Shown here one piece after another: positions 34,857-43,974 of a stretch of 64,000 nt of DNA. The position numbers and the translations under genes were made by a program. This DNA comes from Halogranum rubrum (GTDB lineage: Archaea; Halobacteriota; Halobacteria; Halobacteriales; Haloferacaceae), in assembly GCF_900114455.1 (NCBI RefSeq), contig NZ_FOTC01000001.1:707058-771057 (forward strand), written 5' to 3'. Every line of letters begins with the position of its first letter. The stretch's first letter is position 1. The notes under the pieces were generated by a model, which worked only from the letters and a program-made list of their open reading frames with translations, was not told the DNA's origin and did no database searches.

Positions 34857-35402
34857 CGACCACGCAACTCGAGCGCACAGACGTAGGGCCACGAACGCGA
34901 GTCGTGACGCCGTCGCTCGAACTCAGCTAGAGACCACGACGATAGTTTCTCACCCGCCCGCTGAGAGAGAGAGAACTCTTCGGTCTAAAGGAGTATGAAA
35001 ATGTTCCGGGTCGCAATGCGGTCGTTTTGGCACGCGAACCGGTGTATTGCGGGGCCCGGAACACTTGAGAGTAGTAGCGCGTGTAGTATAAATTCTGTTA
35101 TATTAGTTGAAAAAGTGACTGTACGTCGGGCTAAAATCGCGAGCCGTCGGTCGGATGTCATCACGGCCAGATGGGAGACACAGATTGTTCAATAACTCAG
35201 GCAGTTTTGTCTTCTCTACGGACATTCTGCTATCCTTTGACTCCTCTTTGGCAACTTTCGTAGTTCTCGAATCTTCGCGCTGCGGGGTGTACACGGGAGG
35301 GTTACCGCTACCGGAGTCGTGCTCGCGCGTCGCCACCATTCCGTATCGACCTCTGTTGGACGAAAAATAGGTGGACGGAGAGATGGCCGTGTCTCGTCCG
35401 CT
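34857..35402. other. Intergenic region without recognised genes
   Basis: About 550 bases, AT-rich around 35085-35270. Several short frames on both strands have mixed composition and no recognisable motifs, and I do not call any of them. Confidence 0.4.
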
Positions 35403-35741
35403 TCAGCAGTTCTCGACTCCGTTCGAGTTCTCGTACTCTGGAACGGTGAGCGCTATCGACCCGTCGCCACAGACAGTGACGAGACATCCCGCGTAGTTGA
35501 ACCGAAGGGACCGGGTCGCCATCGTCCTGACGGGGGTGCCGAACAACGTCTCTAATGCGTCCGTCTCGATGCACTCTCCGAGCGGCGTCAAAACCGCTGG
35601 TTCGATACCCGTCACGGCAGCCACTGCCCGGACGACTGCCATCGATACCGGTTCGTCACCGGTGAACTCCGTGTAGTACGTCGACGTCGCTACTGCGCCG
35701 TCGGAAACGCTACCACTCCACTCGTCTCTATCTCGTTGCAT
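35403..35741 (-). CDS. HalOD1 output-domain protein
   Basis: 112 residues from ATG 35741. After an N-terminal charged stretch it reads DEPVSMAVVRAVAAVTGIEP, TPLGECIETDALETLF, and RFNYAGCLVTVCGDGSIALT. These are the strand-helix-strand features of the HalOD1 domain, a small haloarchaeal output domain found alone or at the end of signalling proteins. Cytoplasmic; its target is not known. It is monocistronic as far as the sequence shows. Confidence 0.85.
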   Translation of the reverse strand: MQRDRDEWSGSVSDGAVATSTYYTEFTGDEPVSMAVVRAVAAVTGIEPAVLTPLGECIETDALETLFGTPVRTMATRSLRFNYAGCLVTVCGDGSIALTVPEYENSNGVENC

Positions 35742-36044
35742 CTTCGCCTCTGACTCTGTCAAATTTTTGTCCTATCTATGCTTCGGCTGTGATTCGTAGA
35801 CAATCGTCCATCAGTACGGACATCGGTGATATAATTCTACACCGCCTATCGGACGGAACTGTTGCACACGAAAGTGTTCACTTGACGTATATCCAGACAC
35901 TCTCTCGTCACAATGTGATGGCGAAAACCGATAGACTGAGGCGCATTCGAGAAGGATATGCACCGAATTACTTCGGGAAACAGTAGACTGTACCGTGGAA
36001 CAATCGGCAGGGTGTATACGTCTCGAAATCCATCAGATAGAGTG

Positions 36045-36191
36045 ATGAATATTCGTAGTCGTAGCCCGCGGCAGAACCACGCTCTCTCGACGGTCGTTCC
36101 CGGCCTCGCACCGGCAGCACCGAAGCGGAACGTCCTCGTCGTCCTCGCGTACTGCTTCGTACTGCTCTTCTTGTTCGCACTCGTCTTCTAG
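36045..36191 (+). CDS. Small single-helix membrane protein
   Basis: 48 residues from ATG 36045: a basic N-terminus (MNIRSRSPRQNHALSTVVPG) then RNVLVVLAYCFVLLFLFALV, a single hydrophobic helix at the C-terminus. The basic-to-hydrophobic order is plausible for a small tail-anchored protein. No family is recognised. A T-run follows the stop at 36205. The 250 bases before it are AT-rich. Confidence 0.5.
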   Translation: MNIRSRSPRQNHALSTVVPGLAPAAPKRNVLVVLAYCFVLLFLFALVF

Positions 36192-36204
36192 CGCGCTGCG
36201 TCGA

Positions 36205-36213
36205 TTTTTGTTT
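36205..36213 (+). terminator. T-run between convergent genes
   Basis: TTTTTGTTT immediately after the small membrane-protein gene and before the stop of UDP-glucose dehydrogenase. A likely terminator for the plus-strand transcript. Confidence 0.45.
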
Positions 36214-37504
36214 ACCAGGTGAGTCCTTCGTAGGTCAACCCCTCACGACGCTCGACGATGCGCCGTCCGTCCACGACTATCGGACGAGCCATCGCGTCGA
36301 ACTCGTCGTCGAGCGCCGCGAACTCGTCCCAGTCGGTGACGACGACGGCGGCGTGTGCGTCACGAAGCGCGTCTGCCGCGCTGTCGGCGTACTCGACGTC
36401 GGGGAACCGTTCGCGCATCCGGTCTGTCGCGACGGGGTCGTAGCCGACGACGTCCGCGCCACGGTCCAGCAGTCCCTCGATGACGGGAATGGCACGTGAC
36501 TCACGGATGTCGTCGGTGCCGGGCTTGAAGGCGAGTCCGAGCACGGCCACGCGCTTGTCCGAGACGTCCACGTGGTCGTCGAGGAGCGCGAGTAGGCGTT
36601 TCGGCTGGCGGTCGTTGACACCGACGGCGGCTTTCAGGAGCTCTGCATCGTAGCCCGCCGTGTCGGCAGCGGCGATGAGTGCGGCGACGTCTTTCGGGAA
36701 GCACGACCCACCCCATCCGACACCGGAGGCGAGGAACTGCGACCCGATGCGCTCGTCGAGACCGATAGCGTCTGCGACTTCGTAGGCGTCGACGCCGTAC
36801 TCCTTGCAGATGTTGCCCAACTCGTTCATCAGGCTGATCTTGGTCGCGAGGAAGGCGTTGTTGGCGTACTTGATCATCTCGGCCTCGCGGAGTCCCGTCT
36901 CGACGACGGGGATATCTGTTCCGTCTGTGAGCGGCCGATAGAGTTCGCGGAGCGTCGCCAGTGCCTCGTCGTTCTCCGCGCCCAACACGACCTTGTCGGG
37001 GTCAAGGAAATCGAGGACGGCGTGACCCTCGCGTAGGAACTCGGGGTTCATGGCGACGTCGATTCCGTCGCCGAGTGTCTTTCCGGTGGTCTCTTCGAGA
37101 ATCGGGCCGACGCGCTCTGCTGTCGTGCCGGGGACGACCGTACTCTTGACGACGACGAGGTGGGGGCTCGACTTCTCACGGAGCGCCTCACCGAGCGACT
37201 CCGTCCCCTTCTCGACGAGACTGGTGTCGATACTCCCGTCGTCGCGTGAGGGTGTCGGGAGGGCGATGAAGGTGACGTCCGTGTCGCGGACGGCGTCGTA
37301 GGAGGTGGTGGCGGTGAGTCGCGTGCCGGCGTGTTCTGCGAGGAGGTCCGCGAGGCCGGGTTCGTGGATGGGCGCTTCGCCCGCGTTGAGTCGTTCGACG
37401 ATGGACTCGTCGATGTCGATCGCGGTGACCGTGTGGCCGAGGTCCGCCAGACACGCCGCGAGGGTCGTGCCGACGTACCCACTGCCGATGATACTGACGT
37501 TCAC
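36212..37504 (-). CDS. aglM: UDP-glucose 6-dehydrogenase
   Basis: 430 residues, GTG start. NAD domain [36 protein letters not shown], then [20 protein letters not shown] (Ugd-type), [20 protein letters not shown] with the catalytic Lys, [20 protein letters not shown] with the nucleophilic Cys (about residue 267), and [20 protein letters not shown] in the UDP-binding domain. It makes UDP-glucuronate. The Haloferax homologue AglM supplies GlcA for N-glycosylation; the gene symbol is given by that resemblance. Together with wecBC it gives two different uronic acids to the surface glycan. Confidence 0.92.
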   Translation of the reverse strand: MNVSIIGSGYVGTTLAACLADLGHTVTAIDIDESIVERLNAGEAPIHEPGLADLLAEHAGTRLTATTSYDAVRDTDVTFIALPTPSRDDGSIDTSLVEKGTESLGEALREKSSPHLVVVKSTVVPGTTAERVGPILEETTGKTLGDGIDVAMNPEFLREGHAVLDFLDPDKVVLGAENDEALATLRELYRPLTDGTDIPVVETGLREAEMIKYANNAFLATKISLMNELGNICKEYGVDAYEVADAIGLDERIGSQFLASGVGWGGSCFPKDVAALIAAADTAGYDAELLKAAVGVNDRQPKRLLALLDDHVDVSDKRVAVLGLAFKPGTDDIRESRAIPVIEGLLDRGADVVGYDPVATDRMRERFPDVEYADSAADALRDAHAAVVVTDWDEFAALDDEFDAMARPIVVDGRRIVERREGLTYEGLTW

Positions 37505-37663
37505 TGTCGAGAGAGACTCGGTCGAGCAGGTTGAACGTTTCGTCAGTTGACGGGTTCGTATTTACAGGATACCACCAGTAGCGACAGACTAACCATGGGG
37601 TTTCTTGTCGTGGGCGTCGACTAACCGAAGTGACTCACGTCGTTCGTTCGGCACGAGAAATCA

Positions 37664-37831
37664 ATGGGATTCGTCGACCGCTATCCGGTGTTCACCCTTA
37701 CTGTCCTCGCCGGGGCACTGTACGCTCTCGGTCGACTCGCCACCTCCCGTCTCGGCGTCGACCCACTGGTCGTCGGCGTTCTCGTCGCCGGAGTGCTCGT
37801 CGTCGCGTGGCGACTGAGTCGTCTCTCGTGA
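37664..37831 (+). CDS. Small two-helix membrane protein
   Basis: 55 residues, ATG 37664 to TGA 37831. It reads GFVDRYPVFTLTVLAGALYA then ALGRLATSRLGVDP, followed by LVVGVLVAGVLVVAWRLSRL. Two hydrophobic segments are separated by a short basic loop, with strong haloarchaeal codon bias (GTC, CTC, GGC). This composition supports a real gene despite the length. Function unknown. Confidence 0.6.
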   Translation: MGFVDRYPVFTLTVLAGALYALGRLATSRLGVDPLVVGVLVAGVLVVAWRLSRLS

Positions 37832-38080
37832 ACTCACGGGAGATTCGAAGCTCTCCATCTTCTGGACGCCATCTCCCAGAGTCAGCAGAAAACGAGTCGG
37901 GATAAACATATCTTCGATAAGTAACACGTAGAACCCGTGATTTTCGAACTTTTGATAGCCAAAAGTCCTTTTAGGCTCAAGAGTGTAGTAAAATTCCATG
38001 CCGGAATGCCAACTTCGAGCAGTACGCAGTGACGGGTCTCGGTTCGCAGCACAGGTTCGACGAACGGGTGAGCGACGGTA

Positions 38081-39058
38081 GTGAGTCAACCGACAGCTCA
38101 GCGCTCGTCCCGACACCGGTCAGAGCGACACGGCCGGTCGACGGACACGAACGAAGAATCACCCGAACAGCGAGCAGAAGACATCGACGAGTCGGAACTC
38201 GTTCGCACCGACGACGGCGACCTCATCCACGAAGAGACGGGTCTCGTCGTCGAAGAGGACAACATCGACCACGGTCCCGAGTGGCGGGCGTTCGACCAGT
38301 CGGAGCGCGACCAGAAGTCGCGGGTCGGTGCGCCGACGACGCCCGCAATGCACGACAAGGGGTTGACGACCGAAATCGGCTGGCGCGACAAAGACGCCAA
38401 CGGACACAACCTCTCGAACGAGAAGCGCAAGCAGATGAACCGCCTCCGGACGTGGCAACAGCGCATCCGGACGAACGACGCCGGCGAGCGGAACCTCCAG
38501 TTCGCTCTGAGCGAAATCGACCGGATGGTCTCTGCGCTGGGAGCGCCGGACAACGTCCAGGAGATGGCGTCGGTCATCTACCGCCGCGCACTCGACGAAG
38601 ACCTCATCCGCGGGCGCTCTATCGAGGGTGTCGCGACGGGGGCGCTCCACGCGGCGATGCGCTGTGAGGCCATCCCGCGAACGCTCGAAGAGGTGTCGGA
38701 CGTCGCCCGAGTCGACCACAACCGCGTCGGCCGAGCGTATCGACATCTCTCGCAGGAACTCGGCTTGGAAGTCAGTCCCGCCGAACCGAGTCAGTACGTC
38801 CCGCGCTACTGTTCGGCGCTCGGCGTCTCGTCGCTCGTCGAACAGAAGGCTACAGAAATCGTCGCCGACACGACCGAAGAGGGTCTCCACGCCGGGAAGT
38901 CGCCCTCGGGGTTCGCCGCGTCGGCGGTCTATCTCGCCTCGATGCTCTGCGGTGAGAAGGAGACGCAGGCGGACGTCGCCGACGTCGCCGACGTCACCGA
39001 AGTTACCATCCGAACGCGGTATCAAGAGCAGATGGAAGCGTTAGGTCTGGTCGGCTAA
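38081..39058 (+). CDS. Transcription initiation factor TFB paralogue lacking zinc-ribbon cysteines
   Basis: 325 residues, GTG start with an in-frame stop (TGA 38069) just upstream. After an acidic N-terminus comes LVRTDDGDLIHEETGLVVEE, then IDHGPEWRAFDQSERDQKSR (the B-reader/linker motif of TFB). Two cyclin repeats follow (about 120-225 and 230-325), with RGRSIEGVATGALHAAMRCE and KSPSGFAASAVYLASMLCGE. In normal TFB the ribbon has two Cys-x2-Cys pairs around the GLVVEE segment; here all are missing although the flanking residues are kept. The cyclin domains should still bind TBP and BRE DNA. Recruitment of RNA polymerase through the ribbon may be altered, so a specialised or regulatory TFB is likely. 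Confidence 0.9.
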   Translation: MSQPTAQRSSRHRSERHGRSTDTNEESPEQRAEDIDESELVRTDDGDLIHEETGLVVEEDNIDHGPEWRAFDQSERDQKSRVGAPTTPAMHDKGLTTEIGWRDKDANGHNLSNEKRKQMNRLRTWQQRIRTNDAGERNLQFALSEIDRMVSALGAPDNVQEMASVIYRRALDEDLIRGRSIEGVATGALHAAMRCEAIPRTLEEVSDVARVDHNRVGRAYRHLSQELGLEVSPAEPSQYVPRYCSALGVSSLVEQKATEIVADTTEEGLHAGKSPSGFAASAVYLASMLCGEKETQADVADVADVTEVTIRTRYQEQMEALGLVG

Positions 39059-39059
39059 C

Positions 39060-39860
39060 TCAGCCGGTGACGTCTTTTCTCTCGAACAGTTCGGCGCTCA
39101 CGACGACGAGGACGATAGCGACGACGACGAGATAAGCCACTCCGGGCCAGTCGACGTCGCCCGCGACGAGGATCGCGCCTGCATCGAAGTACCGCGAGAG
39201 TGCGAGGTCACCGACCCACTCGTAGTCGGTGTCCAGTGTCAGGCTGTCGACGAGATAGAGTGCGAAGTGTACCGCGATGGCGATACCCTGTGCGACACGA
39301 ACTCGGTCGACGAGCACCGACGCGAGGAGTCCGATGGTGGCCGACGACGCGTGGTAGACGACGAACAGCGCGTGGAGGACGAGCAGGTCCAGCGGGTCGA
39401 TATCTTCACCGACGAACGCGACGGCGGCGAGCACCGCCATCCACGCGACGCCGTTGACGACGACGATAGTCGGCAGCAGTGAGAAGCACTTCGCGACGAC
39501 GATGCGTGACCGCGAGACGGGGTTGACCAACAGGAGGTCGATGGAGTTGCCCTCTATCTCTCCGGCGATTGCCCCCGCGGCGACGTAACCGAAGTAGATG
39601 CCGAGGAGGAGCACCCAGACGAACTGGTAGAGTTCGGTGACGAGAAACCCTTCGACGGTGCCGATGTTCTCGACGCTGCCGAGGAAGGCGTTCTGCACCT
39701 CCGGGGGAAACGACTCGACGTAGGCTTCGAAGTCGACACCGGAGGCAGCAATCGACGGATAGAGGCCGACGACGAGTCCGATAGTGGCGACGAGCAGGAC
39801 GGTCAAGAGGAGCGTCTGTCGCCCACGGCGACGGACTTCGAAGGCGTACAGTTCAAGCAT
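39060..39860 (-). CDS. ABC-2 type transporter permease
   Basis: 266 residues with six hydrophobic segments. The N-terminus LELYAFEVRRRGRQTLLLTV is typical for ABC-2 permeases of the NosY/Nat class. IDLLLVNPVSRSRIVVAKC is the coupling-type cytoplasmic loop between helices two and three. It pairs with the upstream ATPase, whose stop overlaps its start by 8 bases. Substrate unknown. It ends right beside the TFB gene (convergent, one base apart). Confidence 0.85.
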   Translation of the reverse strand: MLELYAFEVRRRGRQTLLLTVLLVATIGLVVGLYPSIAASGVDFEAYVESFPPEVQNAFLGSVENIGTVEGFLVTELYQFVWVLLLGIYFGYVAAGAIAGEIEGNSIDLLLVNPVSRSRIVVAKCFSLLPTIVVVNGVAWMAVLAAVAFVGEDIDPLDLLVLHALFVVYHASSATIGLLASVLVDRVRVAQGIAIAVHFALYLVDSLTLDTDYEWVGDLALSRYFDAGAILVAGDVDWPGVAYLVVVAIVLVVVSAELFERKDVTG

Positions 39861-40836
39861 CGGTCGACTCCGCAGGAAGGGCGTCGTCGCCGTCGCGTTC
39901 GCGTCTCTCGGTGTCGCCTTCACTCCGTTCGTTCTCTGTCACCCCGTCGTCTCGGTCGGTGTAGAAGTGCATGAACACGTCTTCGAGCGACGCCTCTCGA
40001 ATCTCGATATCTTCGACTGTGTAACTCGACAGGCGGTCCAACAGTTCGTCGTACCCGCCGTTGACGATGAGTTTGAGAACACCCTTCGACTCGTACTCGC
40101 CGCGGACGACACCCGGGAGGTCGAACGTCTCGATAGGTGGGTGTTCGGTGAGCGTCGCACGGACGACTTTCCCGCTCTTTCGAAGGAGTGTGTCGATGTC
40201 CTCGACGGCGACGAGTCTCCCGTTTCGGATGACCGCGACGCGGTCACAGACGCGCCGGACCTCGCTGAGGATGTGTGAGGAGAACAGCACCGTCACACCT
40301 CGCTCGCGCTCCGCTTCGAGGAACTCGTAGAAGGTACGCTGGACCAACGGGTCGAGGCCGGAGGTGGGTTCGTCCATGACGACGAGCGTCGGGTCGTGCA
40401 TGAACGCCTGCACGATGGCGAGTTTCTGTCGGTTCCCACGCGAGTACGTCCCGACCTTTCGGTCGAACGGGGCAGGAAACAGGGCCTCCAACTCGGCGCG
40501 TCGCTCGCCCCCGCGCAGTGACTCGTAGTAGTCGAGATGCCGACGGCCACTGAGCGAGTCGTAGAACGCGAAGTCACCGGGGATGTGGCCGAGTTCGTGT
40601 TTGACCTCGACGAGTTCGTGTCGGTCGGCGACGCGCTTTCCGAGAAGCGTCACTTCGCCCGACGTCGGACGGAGGAAGCCGAGGAGGGCCCGAATCGCCG
40701 TCGACTTCCCGGCACCGTTGGGACCGAGAAAGCCGAACACTTCGCCGCGTTCGACGGTCAGCGTCAGGTCTTCGATGCCGCGCACGTCGCCGTAGTACTT
40801 CGTGAGGCCCGACAGTTCGATAGCCGGGGACACCAT
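39853..40836 (-). CDS. ABC transporter ATP-binding protein
   Basis: 327 residues from ATG 40836. Walker A is FLGPNGAGKSTAIRALLGFL; the signature is YSRGNRQKLAIVQAF (where LSGGQ would be); Walker B is PTLVVMDEPTSGLDPLVQRT; the switch His is SSHILSEV. The C-terminal about 100 residues form the accessory domain found in exporters of the DrrA/CcmA type. It powers the ABC-2 permease encoded next. The longer frame to 41046 overlaps the divergent gene and is rejected. Confidence 0.92.
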   Translation of the reverse strand: MVSPAIELSGLTKYYGDVRGIEDLTLTVERGEVFGFLGPNGAGKSTAIRALLGFLRPTSGEVTLLGKRVADRHELVEVKHELGHIPGDFAFYDSLSGRRHLDYYESLRGGERRAELEALFPAPFDRKVGTYSRGNRQKLAIVQAFMHDPTLVVMDEPTSGLDPLVQRTFYEFLEAERERGVTVLFSSHILSEVRRVCDRVAVIRNGRLVAVEDIDTLLRKSGKVVRATLTEHPPIETFDLPGVVRGEYESKGVLKLIVNGGYDELLDRLSSYTVEDIEIREASLEDVFMHFYTDRDDGVTENERSEGDTERRERDGDDALPAESTDA

Positions 40837-40894
40837 ATCGTAGAGAGAGGTGCCGAGACAACATATATCGTCGTAAGTGACCTCTCTAGAGGGT
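40837..40894. promoter_or_regulatory. Shared divergent promoter region
   Basis: Only 58 bases separate the ABC-transporter ATPase gene (-) and the COG1361-like gene (+). ACATATATCG near 40861 lies about 30 bases from both starts and may serve as TATA element in one or both directions. Confidence 0.4.
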
Positions 40895-42499
40895 ATGCGG
40901 ACCGCCCTCCGCGTCCTCCTCGTCGGTCTCGTCGTGTGTTCGCTCGCTCTCCCCGCCTTCGGACAGGAAGACCAGAGCGTCGTCGGCGAACCCGTCCTCT
41001 CGGTGTTCGCGCCGAACGACCTGCTCGTCCCCGGCGAAGAGACCACGCTCGACGTCTACGTCGCCAACACGGGCACTATCGACCGCGGCGGCCCTGCCTC
41101 CTATCTCGAACGCGTGACGACGGCGCGTGCGACGACGCTCGAACTCAGACCCGGGTCGGCACCCATCGAAATCGACACCGGACGCTACCCCGTCGGGACG
41201 GTTCCCATCGGCACCCAGGGCCCCTATCAGTTCACCGTCACCGTCGACGACGACGCCGAACCGGGCGTCTACGAACTACCGGTCGTCGTGACCTACACTT
41301 ACACGCACATCGTCCGCTACGAGACCGACAACCCAGAGCGCGAACCCCGGTTCAGCGACTGGGACGTCTCGAAACGAGTCGAACTCGTCGTCCGCGTCGA
41401 AGACCGACCCCGGTTCTCGGTGACAGACGTCGACAGCGACGTGCAGGTCGGCAGTCGCGGGACGGTCACCGTCGCGGTCACGAACGACGGCGTCAACACT
41501 GCCCGAGACGCCGTCATCACCCTCACTACGGGTGACCCCGAGATCCGCTTCGCCGAGAATGCGACGGTCGCCGAGACGTTCGTCGGGTCGTGGGAACCCG
41601 GTGAGACGCGTCGTGCGTCCTACGTCGTCGACGTCGTCCCCGACGCTGCCCGTCGAGCGTACCCGCTCCGTGCCGTCGTCGACTACCGCGACTCCGAAGG
41701 AATTGCCCACACCTCACCTCCCTTGACCGTGAGTCTCCGCCCGGACGCCGAACAGACCTTCGACCTCCAGTCGCCGAACGACACGCTCCGCGTCGGCGCG
41801 ACGGGCCGTGTCGGTGGCGAGGTGGTCAACACGGGGACCCGACCGGTGACTGACGCCGCCTTGGTAGTCGAGACGCTACCGGAGGCGTTCACCGTCGTCG
41901 AACGGACGTATCCACTCGGTGACCTCGAACCCGGCGACCGGGTCCCCTTCGAGTTCACCGTCGCCGTTCCCGACGACGCGGACCCCGGCCCACGGCGGTT
42001 CGGGTTCGTCGTGGAGTACGAGACGGCAGCAGGCTACGACGCGGTCAGCGACCGTCTCGACCGCTCGCGTGTGGTGGGTGCGCGTCGAGACGTCTTCGCC
42101 ATCGACACGGCCGAGTCGACTGTCGAAGTCGACTCGGACAACCGACTCGAACTCGTCGTCACGAACACGGGTTCGGAGACGGTGTCGGACGTTCGGGTGG
42201 CTATCGACGCCGTCGACCCGCTATCGAGTGACGTCCCCGCAGCGTACGTCGGCACGCTCGCCCCTGGCGAGTCGGCCCGTGTCGCGGTACAAGTGACCGT
42301 CGACGACGACGCCGTCGCGACGAGCTATCCAGTCGCCGTGACGCTCACCTACGAGGACGAGCGTGGCGTCGTTCGAACCGCCACATCCGTCGTCGGACTC
42401 GACATCGTCGAACCGGCGTCGAGCGTTCCCGTCGTCGCACTCGTCGCCGTCGTCGCAGCAGTCGTGCTCGGGTCCGGATGGTGGTGGTTCCGGCGATAG
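40895..42499 (+). CDS. COG1361-type secreted, membrane-anchored protein with CARDB/NEW3-like repeats
   Basis: 534 residues. A signal peptide (RVLLVGLVVCSLALPAFGQE) is followed by four or five beta-sandwich modules of about 90-110 residues. Each has wording such as VGSRGTVTVAVTNDGVNTAR, VGATGRVGGEVVNTGTRPVT and VDSDNRLELVVTNTGSETVS, the pattern of NEW3/CARDB domains. A C-terminal transmembrane helix (VPVVALVAVVAAVVLGSGWW) and RR end the protein. It lies 58 bases from the divergent ABC transporter, an arrangement often seen for surface proteins that assist an exporter. Function not established. Confidence 0.8.
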   Translation: MRTALRVLLVGLVVCSLALPAFGQEDQSVVGEPVLSVFAPNDLLVPGEETTLDVYVANTGTIDRGGPASYLERVTTARATTLELRPGSAPIEIDTGRYPVGTVPIGTQGPYQFTVTVDDDAEPGVYELPVVVTYTYTHIVRYETDNPEREPRFSDWDVSKRVELVVRVEDRPRFSVTDVDSDVQVGSRGTVTVAVTNDGVNTARDAVITLTTGDPEIRFAENATVAETFVGSWEPGETRRASYVVDVVPDAARRAYPLRAVVDYRDSEGIAHTSPPLTVSLRPDAEQTFDLQSPNDTLRVGATGRVGGEVVNTGTRPVTDAALVVETLPEAFTVVERTYPLGDLEPGDRVPFEFTVAVPDDADPGPRRFGFVVEYETAAGYDAVSDRLDRSRVVGARRDVFAIDTAESTVEVDSDNRLELVVTNTGSETVSDVRVAIDAVDPLSSDVPAAYVGTLAPGESARVAVQVTVDDDAVATSYPVAVTLTYEDERGVVRTATSVVGLDIVEPASSVPVVALVAVVAAVVLGSGWWWFRR

Positions 42500-42524
42500 C
42501 AGGGAGCGAGAAAGAGACAGAGCG

Positions 42525-42785
42525 TCAGTCGCCGCCGACGGGGTAGTCCTGTGTCGGTTCGAGCATACGACTCCCGCAGTCTGGGCACGTTCCGTGGTGG
42601 CCGTCGAGTGTCGTTCCACAGGTCCGACAGAAGTACCGCTGTCTCTGCGTAGTGGGAGTCCCCCCAGCACTGCTTGCTGTGGCTCGTTGTGTGTCTGCGT
42701 CCGCGGCGTCACCCGTCTCCGCGACGTCACTCGTGAGCAGGTCGCGGAGCGAACTGATCCAGCGGTCCTGCGAGCGGTCACTCAT
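42525..42785 (-). CDS. Small zinc-ribbon protein
   Basis: 86 residues. The C-terminal part RYFCRTCGTTLDGHHGTCPD plus CGSRM is a two-Cys-pair zinc ribbon; the N-terminal 50 residues are polar. The start ATG overlaps the stop of the upstream HTH gene (ATGA), so the two are co-translated. It probably acts in regulation together with that HTH protein; inference only. Confidence 0.75.
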   Translation of the reverse strand: MSDRSQDRWISSLRDLLTSDVAETGDAADADTQRATASSAGGTPTTQRQRYFCRTCGTTLDGHHGTCPDCGSRMLEPTQDYPVGGD

Positions 42786-43114
42786 CGCGTGTGCTCCAGT
42801 GCCTCGCTCGCGAGTGCGAGCACGTCCGCCACTCGACACGTGTGATGGGTGATGGTTCGGTGTTTCGCGTCGTACGTGATGACTCCCAAATCGGCCAGTT
42901 TCGGGAGGTGGATGTGGTGGAGGTCACTCGCGAGTCGCTCGCGGTCGGTCGGTGCTGTCTGTGCAACGCGATCGGCGAGTGTCTCGAAGTCCACCTGTTC
43001 GGTAGGGAGGTCTGCAAGTTCTCGCAAGACGCGGCGGCGGCGCGGGTCGCCGAGAACGTCCTGCACGCGCTGGACTCGGTTCCGGTTCGTACCCGAATGC
43101 CCTTGTGCGGCCAT
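42782..43114 (-). CDS. DUF7344-type winged-helix regulator
   Basis: 110 residues. VQDVLGDPRRRRVLRELADL is the first helix of a haloarchaeal winged-helix domain. DLHHIHLPKLADLGVITYDA is the recognition/wing part, followed by ITHHTCRVADVLALASEA. It matches the small haloarchaeal DUF7344 HTH proteins. Upstream, three 10-bp-phased CGAAAC repeats (minus strand, 43157-43182) may be its own or a global regulatory site. Confidence 0.8.
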   Translation of the reverse strand: MAAQGHSGTNRNRVQRVQDVLGDPRRRRVLRELADLPTEQVDFETLADRVAQTAPTDRERLASDLHHIHLPKLADLGVITYDAKHRTITHHTCRVADVLALASEALEHTR

Positions 43115-43368
43115 TAGCAGTAACGACGGCCCGTGTCACTAAAGGACATACTGAACGTTTCGAGTAGTTTCGTACTGTTTCGGGGGTTTAGGAGGTTCTA
43201 TTCGGCATCTCACGATTTCTCCGTTCTGCCTCTCGTGGAGTGGTTCGTGGTCGTCGTCGAGGCCACTGGCTCTCACACGACGGGACGATATGCCGCTGAA
43301 AATGAAAATCGTCGAGACCCGAATGGGTTCTCGGAGGGGGCGACTGTGCTACGTCGCGCTGTGTCACG
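43115..43368. promoter_or_regulatory. Regulatory region with phased GTTTCG repeats and a 13-bp direct repeat
   Basis: GTTTCG occurs at 43157, 43167 and 43177, exactly 10 bases apart, upstream of the DUF7344 gene. GCTACGTCGCGCT occurs at 43348 and 43368, the second copy overlapping the end of the HTH gene. Confidence 0.45.
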
Positions 43369-43824
43369 CTACGTCGCGCTTCGGTCGTCCGCCTCGGGGC
43401 GCATCGCCTTCGCAGGGTTGCTCGGTTCGCATCCCGACAAGTAGACGATGTTCTCGCGGCCGACGCGGCGACGAGTGATCTCTCCCGCAGACTCCATCGA
43501 CGAGAGAGTCCGGCTCACCGTCGCCTTCGAGAGATTCGTCGCCTCGACGAGCTGTTTCTGGCGGAGCCATCCGCCGTTCGTCTCGATGAGTTCGACGAAC
43601 CGCTCTTTCGGGGTCACGCCGTCTTCGAGGAGCAAATCTGCTTCGCTCCACGTCGTTTCCGACTGCCGCGTCCCCACAGCGTCGGACGTCTCGGCGACGT
43701 CGGCCGCGTCGTCTCCGTGCCCGTTCGTTCGTGTCTCCACGCTTCGCTTCGACTCCGGCGGCCGACCCAAGAAGTGGCCGTACGTCCGACGAAGCTGCTG
43801 ATGGAGCCGATACAGTACTCTCAT
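43369..43824 (-). CDS. MarR-type winged-helix regulator
   Basis: 151 residues. The N-terminal tail LYRLHQQLRRTYGHFLGRPP is followed by a polar linker and a winged helix (about 68-128): VTPKERFVELIETNGGWLRQ, KQLVEATNLSKATVSRTLSS (recognition helix) and MESAGEITRRRVGRENIVYL (wing). It is similar to haloarchaeal MarR/IclR-type regulators. Target genes are not evident; the nearest divergent gene is the double UspA protein at 43975. Confidence 0.75.
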   Translation of the reverse strand: MRVLYRLHQQLRRTYGHFLGRPPESKRSVETRTNGHGDDAADVAETSDAVGTRQSETTWSEADLLLEDGVTPKERFVELIETNGGWLRQKQLVEATNLSKATVSRTLSSMESAGEITRRRVGRENIVYLSGCEPSNPAKAMRPEADDRSAT

Positions 43825-43974
43825 CCTACACCGTCCGCTCTCGGCGGCGGCGTTCGATTGTGAAGTGGCATTCCGGCCTATTGATAAAGGTACGTCTCGT
43901 GCAAATAGTTCTTCCTTGCAGGTGCAAGTCCTCGCACGTGAGCGGTAAAGTGGGTTGCGCGCGTATCACACGGT

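Noticed and set aside
35103-35370. Short frames on both strands in the 35.1-35.4 kb gap
   Set aside because: Mixed composition and AT-rich DNA; no motif to prefer either strand.
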